Shown here one piece after another: positions 19,113 through 27,977 of a DNA stretch of 64,000 nt (its first letter is position 1; each line of letters begins with the position of its first letter). Both the position numbers and the translations under genes were made by a program. This DNA is from Pseudomonas sp. Q1-7. Lineage in GTDB: Bacteria; Pseudomonadota; Gammaproteobacteria; Pseudomonadales; Pseudomonadaceae. The notes under the pieces were generated by a model. That model was given only the letters and a program-made list of their open reading frames with translations, had not been told where the DNA came from and made no database searches. Where the stretch lies: assembly GCF_028010285.1 (NCBI RefSeq), contig NZ_CP116304.1, positions 3,488,501 through 3,552,500 on the forward strand. Direction: 5' to 3'.

Positions 19113-19206
19113 GACGTTCTCCACTATCTGGGTGAGATTTCACTATCCCCCTTGTGAGCCCGAAATGCTCCCTTTTATTCAAGTACCGGACCAGGGGTGC
19201 CGGGCA
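19113..19206 (-). promoter_or_regulatory. Upstream region of the small paralogue, conserved with 7950-8025
   Basis: The blocks GGTCCGG, AATAAAAGG and GGGGGATAGTGAAAT (minus strand) match the order and spacing seen upstream of the paralogue at 7921. Confidence 0.35.
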
Positions 19207-20527
19207 CAAAAAAAGGTTCTTCGCGGGATCAGGGGGAAGAGCGAGTTGACAGTCAGGGAAGTGGTTAGATTGGCAGTCGCCAAACGAACCAACCACCACC
19301 CCCTGCTGCCGCCGTGCATCCTATTGATCTTGCTGCTTTCTGGCCAGGCTACGCAGTCGTCTCCTGTCGCCAATCAACCCACGACACCCTGCTAATCGAG
19401 CTCGAGCCTCAAGTCGGCTCCGTCCCCGAATGCGGACGCTGTGGTGAAGCCTGTCCATTGATCCATGAGCGGCGGACTCGTCAGGTGCGCGATCGCGATC
19501 TGTTCGACCAGCGCGTCTTGCTCCAGCTACCGGTACGCCGCGTCGATTTCCTGAGTTGTGGGCGGGTAACCGAGCGGATCAACTGGTTGGAACCGGTGTC
19601 GCGTTTGACCCAACGCTTGCGCGTCTGGCTCGAAGGCTTGCTGCAATTGCTGCCCATCAGTCATGTCAGCCGCCTCACCGGCCTGCACTGGCACACGCTC
19701 AAGACGCTCGATAAGCGCCGCCTGGAGGCCGCCGTTGGCGCTTTCAAGCCGGACGATGTTCGCCGTCTGGTGATGGACGAGTTCGCCCTGCACAAGGGGC
19801 ATCGTTATGCCACGGTGATCATGGATGCCGAGCGGACGCGGGTGCTGTGGGTCGGGCATGGCAACAGCCGCGAGGCGATTCGCCCGTTCTTCGAATTGTT
19901 GGGCGAGCGCTGCCAGCAGATCGAGGCGGTGGCGATGGACATGAACACGGCTTTCGACCTGGAGGTGAAGCGGCACTGCCCGCAGGCCGAAGTGGTGTAT
20001 GACCTGTTCCACGTGGTGGCGCGCTACGGCCGTGAGGTGATCGACCGTATCCGCGTCGACCAGGCCAACCTCCTGCGCGAAGACAAACCGGCGCGCAAGG
20101 TGGTCAAGCAGAGTCGCTGGCTGCTACTGCGCAATCACGACAACCTCAAGGACGGGCAGGCCGTGCAGTTGCAAGAGCTGCTCGCGGCCAACCAACCACT
20201 GGCCACGGTCTATGTGCTCAAGGATGCGTTAAAGGCAATCTGGTACGCCCCCAGTGTGCAGGAGGGCTGGCGGCGCTGGCGAAGTTGGCTACGGCATGCC
20301 CGGGACAGCGGTCTGGCGCCACTGCAACGCTTTGCCCGCAACCTGCGCAAATACGCCCGGGGCATCCTCGCCAGTGCGCGTTTCCACCTACATACCAGCC
20401 TGCTGGAGGGCGTGAATAACCGTATCAAGGTGATCAAGCGCATGGCCTATGGCTTCCGAGACTCAGCCTACTTCTTCCTGAAAATCAAGGCTGCCTTCCC
20501 CGGGAAAGCGCGATGAACCCAAAAAAA
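19207..20527 (+). mobile_element. ISL3-family insertion sequence with 8-bp target duplication
   Basis: The element is 19215-20519 (1305 bp). Its ends are inverted repeats beginning GGTTCTTCGCG and, read inward from the right, GG(G)TTCATCGCG. The direct repeat CAAAAAAA lies immediately outside, at 19207-19214 and 20520-20527, the 8-bp duplication expected for ISL3. The target is the A/T tract of the terminator of the cold-shock gene downstream. The clean ends and intact transposase indicate a recent insertion. Confidence 0.92.
19314..20516 (+). CDS. tnpA: ISL3-family transposase
   Basis: A 400-residue transposase with an N-terminal Cys motif region (CGRCGEACPL; the second half is less complete) and a helix-turn-helix (LPISHVSRLTGLHWHTLKTLD). 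The ISL3 DDE core follows: Asp in VMDEFALHKG, Asp in AMDMNTAFD, Glu in LLEGVNNRIKVIKR. The start is GTG 19314. It is full length and uninterrupted, so the element is probably active. Confidence 0.92.
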   Translation: MHPIDLAAFWPGYAVVSCRQSTHDTLLIELEPQVGSVPECGRCGEACPLIHERRTRQVRDRDLFDQRVLLQLPVRRVDFLSCGRVTERINWLEPVSRLTQRLRVWLEGLLQLLPISHVSRLTGLHWHTLKTLDKRRLEAAVGAFKPDDVRRLVMDEFALHKGHRYATVIMDAERTRVLWVGHGNSREAIRPFFELLGERCQQIEAVAMDMNTAFDLEVKRHCPQAEVVYDLFHVVARYGREVIDRIRVDQANLLREDKPARKVVKQSRWLLLRNHDNLKDGQAVQLQELLAANQPLATVYVLKDALKAIWYAPSVQEGWRRWRSWLRHARDSGLAPLQRFARNLRKYARGILASARFHLHTSLLEGVNNRIKVIKRMAYGFRDSAYFFLKIKAAFPGKAR

Positions 20528-20549
20528 GCCCCGACGGCACGGGGCTTTT
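20528..20549. terminator. Bidirectional terminator, mainly for the cold-shock gene
   Basis: Stem GCCCCG / CGGGGC with a 6-nt loop, TTTT on the plus-strand side and a seven-A run on the other. On the minus strand it gives a standard U-tailed terminator right after the cold-shock stop codon. Confidence 0.85.
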
Positions 20550-20565
20550 CTCTAATACGGGGATG

Positions 20566-20775
20566 TTACTCAGCGCGAACCTGTTCAGCCTGGGGGCCTT
20601 TCGCCCCGTCAGTGACGAGGAAGCTGACGCGCTGCCCCTCGTCCAGGGACTTGTAGCCAGTGCTTTCGATCTGACGGAAGTGAACGAACACATCCGGACC
20701 TTGCTCAGGGGTGATGAAGCCGAAGCCTTTCTCGGCGTTGAACCACTTGACGGTACCGTTTTGGCGAGCAGACAT
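20566..20775 (-). CDS. CspA-family cold-shock protein
   Basis: A 69-residue single cold-shock domain with RNP1 (KGFGFI) and RNP2 (VFVHF) single-strand nucleic-acid-binding motifs and the N-terminal GTVKWFN strand. CspA-type proteins melt RNA structure and aid translation in the cold or other stress. ATG 20775 has TTGGAGAT upstream. A ~165-nt leader and a TATAAT-like -10 are visible upstream. Its terminator T-tract is the target of the ISL3 insertion, which leaves the stem-loop and a full poly-A/T duplication in place. Confidence 0.95.
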   Translation of the reverse strand: MSARQNGTVKWFNAEKGFGFITPEQGPDVFVHFRQIESTGYKSLDEGQRVSFLVTDGAKGPQAEQVRAE

Positions 20776-20960
20776 GATGTTATCTCCAAGGTGTAGGAAT
20801 ACGGGTCAGGCAATGGCCTGGCCATGACTGGATGCGAAGCGAGGGGTGCCGAGGAGATGGAACATCGAAAGGACAGGACATCAAGACGGTGCCGCAAGAC
20901 TGAGCAGGCAGTAGGCGCAGCATACAGGGTTCGCCTGGATTATATAGTCTTTTCTGCCAC
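20776..20960 (-). promoter_or_regulatory. Cold-shock gene promoter and long 5' leader
   Basis: The minus strand reads TATATAATCC, with TATAAT at 20939-20944, giving a leader of roughly 160 nt before ATG 20775. Long structured leaders are usual for csp genes and support thermoregulated translation. The -35 is weak. Confidence 0.55.
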
Positions 20961-21081
20961 TGGGCCATTTCTGGACTGATTCTGGCCGACCGGTCCGGTT
21001 AACCGGTCGGCAGACAGGCAAGTCTGTATAGTCCAGGGTGAGTCGCTCGCAATGACGGCTCATCACTCATAGGTAATCAAC

Positions 21082-21252
21082 ATGTCCGACGCACCGGCAA
21101 GCCGAGCGCAATCAGTACTGAACGAGCAGATCGAGGCCTTCCTCTCGAAGGGTGGTGAGATTACTGAGGTTCCCTCCGGCAAATCGGGGTGGAACGCTGT
21201 TCGCAAGAAGTCGCAGTGGGCGAAGGAAGATTCCAAAAAACCAACAGCCTGA
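21082..21252 (+). CDS. Small protein resembling the C-terminal part of SutA
   Basis: A 56-residue protein, MSDAPASRAQ ... DSKKPTA. The core (IEAFLSKGGEITEVPSGKSGW) resembles the FLARGGKVQEI segment of the RNA-polymerase-binding regulator SutA, but this resemblance is from memory and short. The start ATG 21082 has AGGT upstream. It is divergent from the cold-shock gene. A truncated near-identical copy lies at 3172-3299. It is widespread as a hypothetical small gene in pseudomonads as far as I recall. Confidence 0.7.
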   Translation: MSDAPASRAQSVLNEQIEAFLSKGGEITEVPSGKSGWNAVRKKSQWAKEDSKKPTA

Positions 21253-21268
21253 CTGGGGCACCAGAAAC

Positions 21269-21299
21269 AAAAAGCCCCGCACGAGCTAGGTGGGGCTTG
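21269..21299. terminator. Terminator-like hairpin
   Basis: Stem GCCCC / GGGGC (AAAAAGCCCCGCAC ... GTGGGGCTT). The T-run is on the minus-strand side, so it suits minus-strand transcripts best, but it also lies just past the stop of the 21082 gene. Confidence 0.6.
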
Positions 21300-21679
21300 A
21301 GGTACGTCGGACGGGCACTGACCCTTCAGCTGAAATCCACGGTGCTCTTGGGCTTATGAAATTCTTGTGAAGTCTCTGCAGACCTTGCAGATTTCCGGGG
21401 GTGAGAGCGGGTCAGGGCGCGGCGCTATCGGACGGCTCTTGTGGGGCGGTAGGAGAGCGTCGCTATTGGTAGGCGTGACGAGCTGCGGCAGGATGATGGC
21501 TCATTATTACTGCAATCGAAAGAAATCTCAGGCTCTGCGGGCTGCCAACTTTCCTGATGCTGATCGGTCTGGTCGGAGTCATCCTGATTGATCCGTCCAC
21601 CCACCTACCCCACCAGTTGCCGGCGAGAGTCGGCGGAGAGGTATGCCTATGCACAAGCTGAACCCCCCAGGACGAACCC
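21300..21679. other. Gene-poor stretch
   Basis: I see no convincing gene, and short frames here lack ribosome sites. It marks the left edge of a decayed integrase module. Confidence 0.3.
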
Positions 21680-21834
21680 GTGCACCACAAGGTGCTCGAA
21701 TCGAAGCTGGCCGAGCTCATCGGCACCACCACCAAAGCCCTGCAGCGGAAGCGCGAGCGCGGGGTAATCCCCCGCGGCGTCTGGCAGATGATCGACGGCG
21801 CGTGATGTACAGCAGAAGAAGGTATGACGCATGA
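21680..21834 (+). pseudogene. Excisionase-like helix-turn-helix gene, frameshifted
   Basis: The frame from GTG 21680 reads VHHKVLESKLAELIGTTTKA, then QRKRERGVIPRGVWQMIDG. This is the pattern of small phage excisionases (a KLAE-x-TGYT-KA-x-RKI-like helix, then a wing). The expected continuation, RVMYSRRRYDA, is in the next frame and ends at 21834, so one base has been lost near 21795. It overlaps the start of the integrase remnant by 4 bp, the usual xis-int order. Confidence 0.6.
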
Positions 21835-22651
21835 GTCGAAAGCCTGTGGGCCTCCCCCAAGGAGCCGAAGTCGTCGGCAAGTCGGTCAGAGTCCGCTTCA
21901 CCTGGTAGCAGCGCCGCTGTGAAACCCTTGCTGTCGACCCACGCCGGCGGGTATCGCCCAGGCCGCAAGTATTAGAACTCAGGTCAAGCACCTGATCGAG
22001 CTCGGTGTCATGAACGACGACAAGTAGCCGAGCTATTTCCCAACTCCAGCTATGCCCTCTCGAAAGATCCCCCCACCTTCGGCGAGTATGCCCAGGTCTG
22101 GCTGAACAACCGCGAGGTCGTGGAAGGCTCGCGGGGCAACTACAAGGGCACCCTGAACCTGTACTGGATGCCCCACTTCGCCACCACCCGTATCGATGAG
22201 ATCGGCGGCGCGGACATTCGCCGGGGGGCGCGGAAACGTCCTGGACCTAGCCCGGAGTCCGGCGCAATGCCCGCGACAAGATGGCCAGCGTGATGGAGTC
22301 GGCCCGGCATTATGGGGCTAATCGACCGGAATCCGGTCAAGGCGATCGCCAGGCCGCGCACGCAGAAGAAGGTGGTGGCCCCGTTCACCCGGGAAGAAGC
22401 CGAATCCATCATCGATCTCTCTACCAGAAGCTGACGGGGCTCACCCGCATCTATACCTGCTACTTCGAGTTCGCCTTTTTCACCGGCCTGCGGCCCCGGC
22501 GAGCAAATGGCCCTGCGCTGGAAGGAGGTCGACCTCAAGGCAAGGAGCGTGCACATCTGCCGGGTCGTGGTGAAGGGGCGCTCAAGGAAGGGGCGAAGAC
22601 GAAACAGGAGAGGCACGTGCTGCTGAAACGCAGGGCGCTGCATGGGTCGCG
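21831..22651 (+). pseudogene. Phage-type tyrosine integrase, multiply frameshifted and cut by a group II intron
   Basis: From ATG 21831 the frames together encode the arm-binding domain (MSRKPVGLP ... VRVRFTW, then TAG at 21906). Next come the core-binding domain (PTFGEYAQVWLNNREVVEGSRGNYKG ... ARHYGLIDRNPVKAI) and the start of the catalytic domain (PFTREEAESIID ... FFTGLRPGEQMALRWKEVDLKARSVHICRVVVKG ... HVLLKRRALHAL). The first catalytic Arg (TGLRPGE) is seen, but the reading frame changes several times (for example in the C-runs near 22435 and 22495). The C-terminal part with the remaining catalytic residues is absent where the intron begins. It is the dead integrase of a former prophage or island. 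Confidence 0.85.
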
Positions 22652-24480
22652 GTAGGGATGGCAGTTACCTGCCACCCCCCGCACAGATCCGTACGTGCGG
22701 AACTACCGCATACGGCTCCTGCCTCGGGTATGTGACGCGAAGCGATCCTCAGGGTACGGGTGTGCATTCTTTGGGCTGGGTATGTAGTGATCTGTGAGCA
22801 GTCCGAAACGAGACCATTGCAGCCGATTTCTCTGGCTGCGTCGCCCGAGTGCCTGGCGCCAGTACCGACAGATAGCCTTCCTGAATCCACTGAGACGCTT
22901 CAGGTTTCCTGGCACCGCGTGGTAATTGAAATATCCACTCACTACCCGATTGAGCCACTGCCCTTGAGCCCGGACGGGCTCATGACGTCGGCGTTGTAGT
23001 TCATCCCGGATAGCCAGCAGCGTCGCACGCATCCGCTTCTTCACCGTCAGTCGCAGCACTTGGAAGTCGCCGTTTCTTTTGGTGCTACAGCAGTGCGTGA
23101 ACCCCAGGAAGTCAAAAGTCTCCGGTTTGCCCAGCCCTCGCCGCCGGCGTTTGCCTATGGCAAAACGACCAAATTCAATCAGCCGTGTTTTCGCAGCATT
23201 GAGGGATAGACCAAACCTGGCCAGGCGTTCCTGCAACTGCGCCAGGAACTGCTGAGCCTGCGATTGCTTCCTGAAACCCACCACGCTGTCGTCTGCATAG
23301 CGCACAACAACCATATCGCCACGGGCATGCCGGTGGCGCCACTGCCTTGCCCACAGATCCAGCACGTAGTGAAGATAGATATTCGCCAGCAACGGCGATA
23401 TCACCGCGCCTTGGGGGGTACCCTTCGTCGCGGCCACCCTACGGCCATTCTCCATCACACCCGCTTGAAGCCATTTGCAGATAAGCCCGAGCAGGCGCCG
23501 ATCTGCAACCCGGTGTCCCAGAAACATCAGCAGCCACTCGTGATCGATCTCATCAAAGAACGACGTGATGTCCGCATCCAATATCCAGTTCACCTTCTGG
23601 CTCTTGAGCGCGACCGTCAACGCATCCAGCGCATCGTGCTGGCTACGTCCCGGTCGAAACCCATATGAGAACCCGAGAAAGTCTTCTTCATAGATCGCAT
23701 TCAGAACGGTAACGACCGCCTGCTGTACGATCTTGTCCTCCAGAGAGGCAACACCCAGCGGACGCTGTCTGCCGTCGGCTTTGGGAATATAGACCCGCCG
23801 TGACGGCGTTGCCCGGTAGGCCCCACTGTGGAGCCTTGCGTGCAAGGTGCTCAGCCGCTGGAGAAGACCTTCCTCGTACTCTCGCCACGACATGCCGTCC
23901 ACGCCCACCGCTGCATCGCGGCGCAGGGCATAGAAGCTCTGCGCCAATAACTGCGGTGTGATGTGGTGCAGCAATGCCGTGAATTGCATGCCCTTGTTCC
24001 TTCGGGCTGCTTCACGTACACCTTCAAGTCCCATCGACGCGCAACTGATCCGGCTCAGTGTCCGGGGCGCGGGGGGCCTGTCGGTGTTTCCCTTGGCTAC
24101 GTCCCTTTCCTCCACCATCTCCGCTGGGGCAAGCCCGTTGTTCGATGGCTTCTCAGGTACTACGGACGTATCCGACTTCTCAGCGCCGTAGACAGCAGGG
24201 TTACGGCTTTTGGCCTTTCCTGTTCCGCCCGGTGCTGGCGCACCGGGCACCGCTGAGATCTCCCAGTTTCTGTGTGGAGGACTTCCCGACGTGCACAGGG
24301 TCTCCGACCGCGCGGGATCAGAGCATGACTGGCGGATAACGCCATGCTCCGTATGGCCTTCTGCTTCGCTTAAACAGCATCGGCATCCCGGATTCCTGAT
24401 TACGCGGCTCAATGGCTGGCCCATCGGTTTCCCCTGTCAACGCTTCACCCTGCACCTCGCGGTGCAGCATGCATGACTCG
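22652..24480 (-). mobile_element. Group II intron with reverse-transcriptase ORF
   Basis: On the minus strand, 22718-22681 forms domain V (GAGCCGTATGCGG, AGTTCCGCACGTACGG). Domain VI lies at 22680-22652 and ends CCCTAC. Upstream of the RT gene, conserved domain I-III sequence is present (GTTGACAGGGGAAACC, GATGGGCCAGCC, GAAGTCCTCC). The 3' end is clear; the 5' end is placed only roughly at 24480 and may be truncated. The integrase reading frame does not resume beyond it, so the original exon context is lost. Confidence 0.85.
22703..24118 (-). CDS. ltrA: Group II intron-encoded reverse transcriptase/maturase (LtrA-type)
   Basis: A 471-residue protein starting at ATG 24118 (MVEERDVAKGN); the frame extends further upstream only through intron RNA sequence. 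RT blocks are intact: RRVYIPKADGRQRPLGV, LDADITSFFDEIDH, GTPQGAVISPLLANIYL, and the catalytic YADD in VVVRYADDSVVGF. A maturase region follows (FLGFTHCC ... VKKRMRATL ... WLNRVVSGYFNYHAVPGN). No HNH endonuclease motif is visible at the C-terminus, so mobility would rely on replication-fork priming. It appears full length. Confidence 0.92.
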   Translation of the reverse strand: MVEERDVAKGNTDRPPAPRTLSRISCASMGLEGVREAARRNKGMQFTALLHHITPQLLAQSFYALRRDAAVGVDGMSWREYEEGLLQRLSTLHARLHSGAYRATPSRRVYIPKADGRQRPLGVASLEDKIVQQAVVTVLNAIYEEDFLGFSYGFRPGRSQHDALDALTVALKSQKVNWILDADITSFFDEIDHEWLLMFLGHRVADRRLLGLICKWLQAGVMENGRRVAATKGTPQGAVISPLLANIYLHYVLDLWARQWRHRHARGDMVVVRYADDSVVGFRKQSQAQQFLAQLQERLARFGLSLNAAKTRLIEFGRFAIGKRRRRGLGKPETFDFLGFTHCCSTKRNGDFQVLRLTVKKRMRATLLAIRDELQRRRHEPVRAQGQWLNRVVSGYFNYHAVPGNLKRLSGFRKAICRYWRQALGRRSQRNRLQWSRFGLLTDHYIPSPKNAHPYPEDRFASHTRGRSRMR

Positions 24481-24654
24481 GGGTCTGGTTGATTCGCTAT
24501 TTCTTACCAGTATCGAACTTTCATCGACTATCCTCCGCCAGCTTTAACTGGCGCACTAAGCGTCCAGCCAAGTCACCTTCCGAACTCCAGCATTAAGGGT
24601 GATGGTGTCCGCGTATTTCTTAGCGGACAGATAGCCCTTATCGCCGGGATTTCC

Positions 24655-24960
24655 ATGCGCCAACGAAGCTCTTACCCCAAACCGTTCAAGGCCCAGGTTG
24701 TTCAGGAGTGCCTGCAACCCGGCGCACCGTCTCCAGCGTTGCCATCAGCCACGGCATCAATGCCAACGTCATTCGCAAGTGGCTGCCGCTTTACCGAGAT
24801 CATCTGGCTGGCCGCGCGGCGCTTGAACCAGGGCAAGTTTCACTGGCCAGGCATCCGGCACGGCTCGGAAGTCGAACTCGACACCGAGCAACTTCAGGCT
24901 TTGGTACTGGGTCTACCCTGGCAGCGGGTCGGTGCAGCCGGCGCGACCACAGTGCTGTAG
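24655..24960 (+). pseudogene. IS66 tnpA-tnpB deletion fusion
   Basis: It starts MRQRSSYPKPFKAQVVQECLQPG (TnpA N-terminus), then shifts frame near 24718 into TVSSVAISHGINANVIRKWLPLYRDH (TnpA helix-turn-helix). At about 24800 it passes directly into IWLAARRLNQGKFHWPG ... ELDTEQLQALVLGLPWQRVGAAGA, which is the C-terminal half of TnpB. The end of tnpA and first half of tnpB are therefore deleted, and one frameshift is added. Confidence 0.85.
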
Positions 24961-25021
24961 CACCTGCCATTAGCCCATCGGTTTATCTCCGCTGACCGCC
25001 TGCTCTGGCACAATCAGCGGC

Positions 25022-26242
25022 ATGACTGCCTCGCCCAACCTCGACCAACTGACCCCTGACCAACTGCGTGCACTGGCCGCGTAGTTGCTCACGCAGGTCG
25101 ACCTGATGGGCAAGAAGATCCACCGCGACCAAACGGTTATCGAGAACCTCACCCACGAAATCGCCATCCTCAAGCGGCACAAGTTTGCCAAGCGCAGCGA
25201 GCAACTCAGCCCTGACCAGGGCCGCCTGCTGGATGACCTGCTCGACACCGACATCGTGGCCATCGAGGCGGAGCTGAAAGCGGTCAATCCGCCGGCTGCG
25301 CCGACCGAAACACGCCAGCAGCCCAAGCGTGCAACGCTGCCACCGCAGCTCCCGCGCACCGTGATCCATCACGAACCGGACAACACCCAGTGCGCCTGCG
25401 GCTGCCAACTGCTACGCGTGGGTGAAGACGTCAGCGAAAAGCTGGATTACACGCCGGGCGTGTTCACCGTCGAACAGCATGTGCGTGGGAGATGGGCGTG
25501 CCGCCAATGCGAAACGCTGATCCAGGCGCCGGTGCCGGCGCAGGTGATCGACAAGGGCATCCCCACCGCCGGCCTGTTGGCGCACGTGATGGTGGCCAAA
25601 TTCGCCGACCACCTGCCGCTGTACCGGCAGGAAAAGATCTTCGGCCGTGCCGGCCTGGCCATCGCTCGTTCGACGCTGGCGCAGTGGGTTGGGCAAACCG
25701 GCGTGCAGCTCCAGCCGCTGGTCGATGCCCTGCGCGAAGCCGTGCTGGCCCAACGCGTGATCCACGCTGACGAAACCCCAGTACAAATGCTCGCGCCGGG
25801 AGAGAAGAAAATCCATCGGGCTTACGTCTGGGCCTACAGCACCACGCCCTTCGCCGATCTGAAGGCCGTGGTCTACGACTTCAGCCCCAGCCGTGCCGGT
25901 GAGCATGCGCGCAATTTTCTTGGCCAGTGGAATGGCAAGCTGGTCTGCGACGACTTCGCTGGCTACAAGGCCGGCTTCGAGCAAGGCATCACCGAAATCG
26001 GCTGCATGGCTCACGCCCGGCGCAAGTTCTTCGATCTGCACGCGGCGAACAAAAGCCAATTGGCCGAACAGGCCCTGCGCTCGATCGCTGGGCTGTACGA
26101 AGTCGAACGCCAAGTGCGCGACATGAGCGATGAAGAGCGCGAGCGAATACGCCAGGAACAGGCTTCACCAATCCTCGACGCGCTGCATGCCTGGATGCTG
26201 GCTCAGCGTGAGCTGGAAAACCAGCAAATTGGTACGAAATAG
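25022..26242 (+). pseudogene. IS66 transposase TnpC, early stop and missing C-terminus
   Basis: From ATG 25022 the frame reads MTASPNLDQLTPDQLRALAA, then TAG at 25082-25084 where the family has Gln (CAG). It then continues open in the same frame through the leucine-rich coiled coil, the Zn-binding region (CACGCQLLR ... CRQCETLIQ) and the DDE core (HADETPVQM; CDDFAGYK). After WMLAQRELE the sequence departs from the family and stops at 26242, so about 100 C-terminal residues including the final catalytic Glu region are missing. Confidence 0.88.
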
Positions 26243-26473
26243 GTACAGGAAAAATAGTTATTCCCCTCTAGGCCGCGCTATCCGTAGCCCCTGTTGGCAT
26301 CATGCGACATTTCCTTATGAGCCCGACCTGGCCGGTCCATCGATTGCAATCGATCGGCCTTGCGTGCACTGGCGAACAGACCAGCTTTGCTAATGAACGC
26401 AAGAATGTGGCATGGGAGAACGCCGCACTCATCTCATACCCATCGGAATACCGTGTGCTGCAGGGTAAAGTGG

Positions 26474-27166
26474 GTGACTACAGTGGCCAACCGGCTTCTC
26501 GATAGCATCCCGGGCAAGGAGCGCGCCAGGATCCTCGATCATTGCGAACTGTCGGACCTTGTCTTCGGCAAGACGCTATGCGACGCAGGCCAACCATATA
26601 GTCACGCCTATTTCCCGCTTACCGGCTTCATCTCCCTGGTGGCGAAACTGGACAACCACCGCCCCCTGGAAATCGCGCTGATCGGCAGTGAAGGTATGTT
26701 GGGTGTGACCCTCGCGCTTGGCGTTCACAAGGCGCCAACCCGTGCAGTAGTGCAAGGCGCCGGCAACGCCCTGCGTATCACCTCCGCCCACCTTCGGCGC
26801 GAACTACACGAGTGCCCCCACCTGAAACGCAGTTTGAATCGCTACCTCTACGTACTGATGGCACAACTGTCACAAACGGCCGCCTGCAGTCATTTTCATG
26901 AGATCCAGCCACGCCTGGCACGCTGGCTGCTGATGACCCACGACCGCGCGCAGGCCGATCACTTCTGTCTCACCCACGAGCTTCTCGCCGACATGCTCGG
27001 TGTGCGTCGGAGCGGCATCACCGTGGCCGCTGGGGCGTTGCAGCAGAAGCACCTCATCCACTACAGCCGCGGAAAGATCACCATTCTCGATCGAACCGGA
27101 CTCGAGCAAATCGCCTGCGAGTGCTACGACGAGGTGACGGACTGCTACAGCAAGATGCTTGGCTGA
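26474..27166 (+). CDS. Crp/Fnr-family transcriptional regulator
   Basis: A 230-residue protein with a cyclic-nucleotide-binding-type beta barrel (residues ~10-125: FGKTLCDAGQPYSHAYFPLTGFISLV ... LEIALIGSEGMLGV) and a C-terminal helix-turn-helix (LTHELLADMLGVRRSGITVAAGALQ, then HYSRGKITILDRTGLE). The barrel lacks a clear phosphate-binding cassette for cAMP, as is common in this CRP-like subgroup. GTG 26474 is chosen because AGGG lies about 9 nt upstream. It is convergent with the broken protease copy, 74 bp apart. A decayed relative lies at 28220-28830. Confidence 0.85.
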   Translation: MTTVANRLLDSIPGKERARILDHCELSDLVFGKTLCDAGQPYSHAYFPLTGFISLVAKLDNHRPLEIALIGSEGMLGVTLALGVHKAPTRAVVQGAGNALRITSAHLRRELHECPHLKRSLNRYLYVLMAQLSQTAACSHFHEIQPRLARWLLMTHDRAQADHFCLTHELLADMLGVRRSGITVAAGALQQKHLIHYSRGKITILDRTGLEQIACECYDEVTDCYSKMLG

Positions 27167-27240
27167 GCCGCTCCTCCTTGCGCCCTGACGAGCAGCAGGT
27201 GTCGGAAGATGAGGCCGCGGACGACCCCAGTCTCGCCCTC

Positions 27241-27977
27241 TCAGTTCGCACTCAGGGTCATGAGGATGTCGGCATACCAGGTGCAATTGAGTCCCAGCGC
27301 TTCGTCTTGCACAAGGTCCCGGCTGCCCATATCGAGGCGCGCCGAATGAACGCCGAGCAAGATCCAGGGCAGATCCTCCGAGTTCCTGCAATCATCCGGC
27401 ATCCGCATCACCACCGGCGCGCCGCTTGTGCCGCGGTGGGTGCGCGCGTCGGTGAGAAAATAGCCCTGTCCCTGGAAACGCAGCCCGAACGAAGAAGCAA
27501 CAATGGCATGCCGCACCACCGGCATGTGATGCAGGTGGTCGTGGAATCCCAGGGGAAATCCCACCACCAGCAGAGCAGTGCCGACCTCAATCAAGTCGCT
27601 GGGAGACTGCAAGTGCTTGGGTGTGAAAGCGTTGTAAACCATCGCCTTCGGCAATGCCGAGCGCTCGATCTCGATCAGCGCGACATCGACACCACCTGCC
27701 GTATCCCGTCCTTGGCGCCACAGGCTTTTGCCGTCACGATACAGCGGCACGGAGAAGCCGCATGAACGCGCCATATTGTGTCGATCGGTGTGCAGTTCGA
27801 TTTCGAGGCGATCAGGGAAATGTCGGCTCGGCGTATCCAAGACCACATGCCGGCTGGTCACCAGGAATAGGCGCTCGCCACGCGAGAAAAAAAGCCGCTG
27901 GCATTGGTCAGCAGGCGTGGCCCGGCATAGGTGCAGATGTGCACGGTGCTCAGCAGCAGTGGCTCGATTACCGACAT
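27241..27977 (-). pseudogene. Trypsin-like serine peptidase, copy 2 (frameshift in poly-T)
   Basis: Near-identical to 17403-18140 but on the other strand. It begins at ATG 27977 with the same GCTAATGGAG leader. The coding strand has only seven T at 27893-27887, where copy 1 has eight. This puts the first 30 codons out of frame with the rest. From GTG/ATG-like sites further in, residues from VTSRHVVLD onward are open to the stop at 27241, with His, Asp and Ser of the triad present. A product could be made only if the tract slips during replication or transcription. Confidence 0.82.

Larger units (their letters stand above)
24655..26242 (+). mobile_element. IS66-family remnant
   Basis: Parts of all three IS66 genes are present in order: tnpA start, tnpB end, and tnpC without its C-terminus. 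An internal deletion fuses tnpA to tnpB, and tnpC has a stop and a truncated end. No pair of terminal repeats could be identified, so limits are those of recognisable coding sequence. Confidence 0.85.

Noticed and set aside
24495..26245. Possible inverted repeat (TGGTAAGAAATAG near 24500 and TGGTACGAAATAG near 26230) as ends of a unit
   Set aside because: Short, with no further pairing, and not matching known IS66 ends; likely coincidence.
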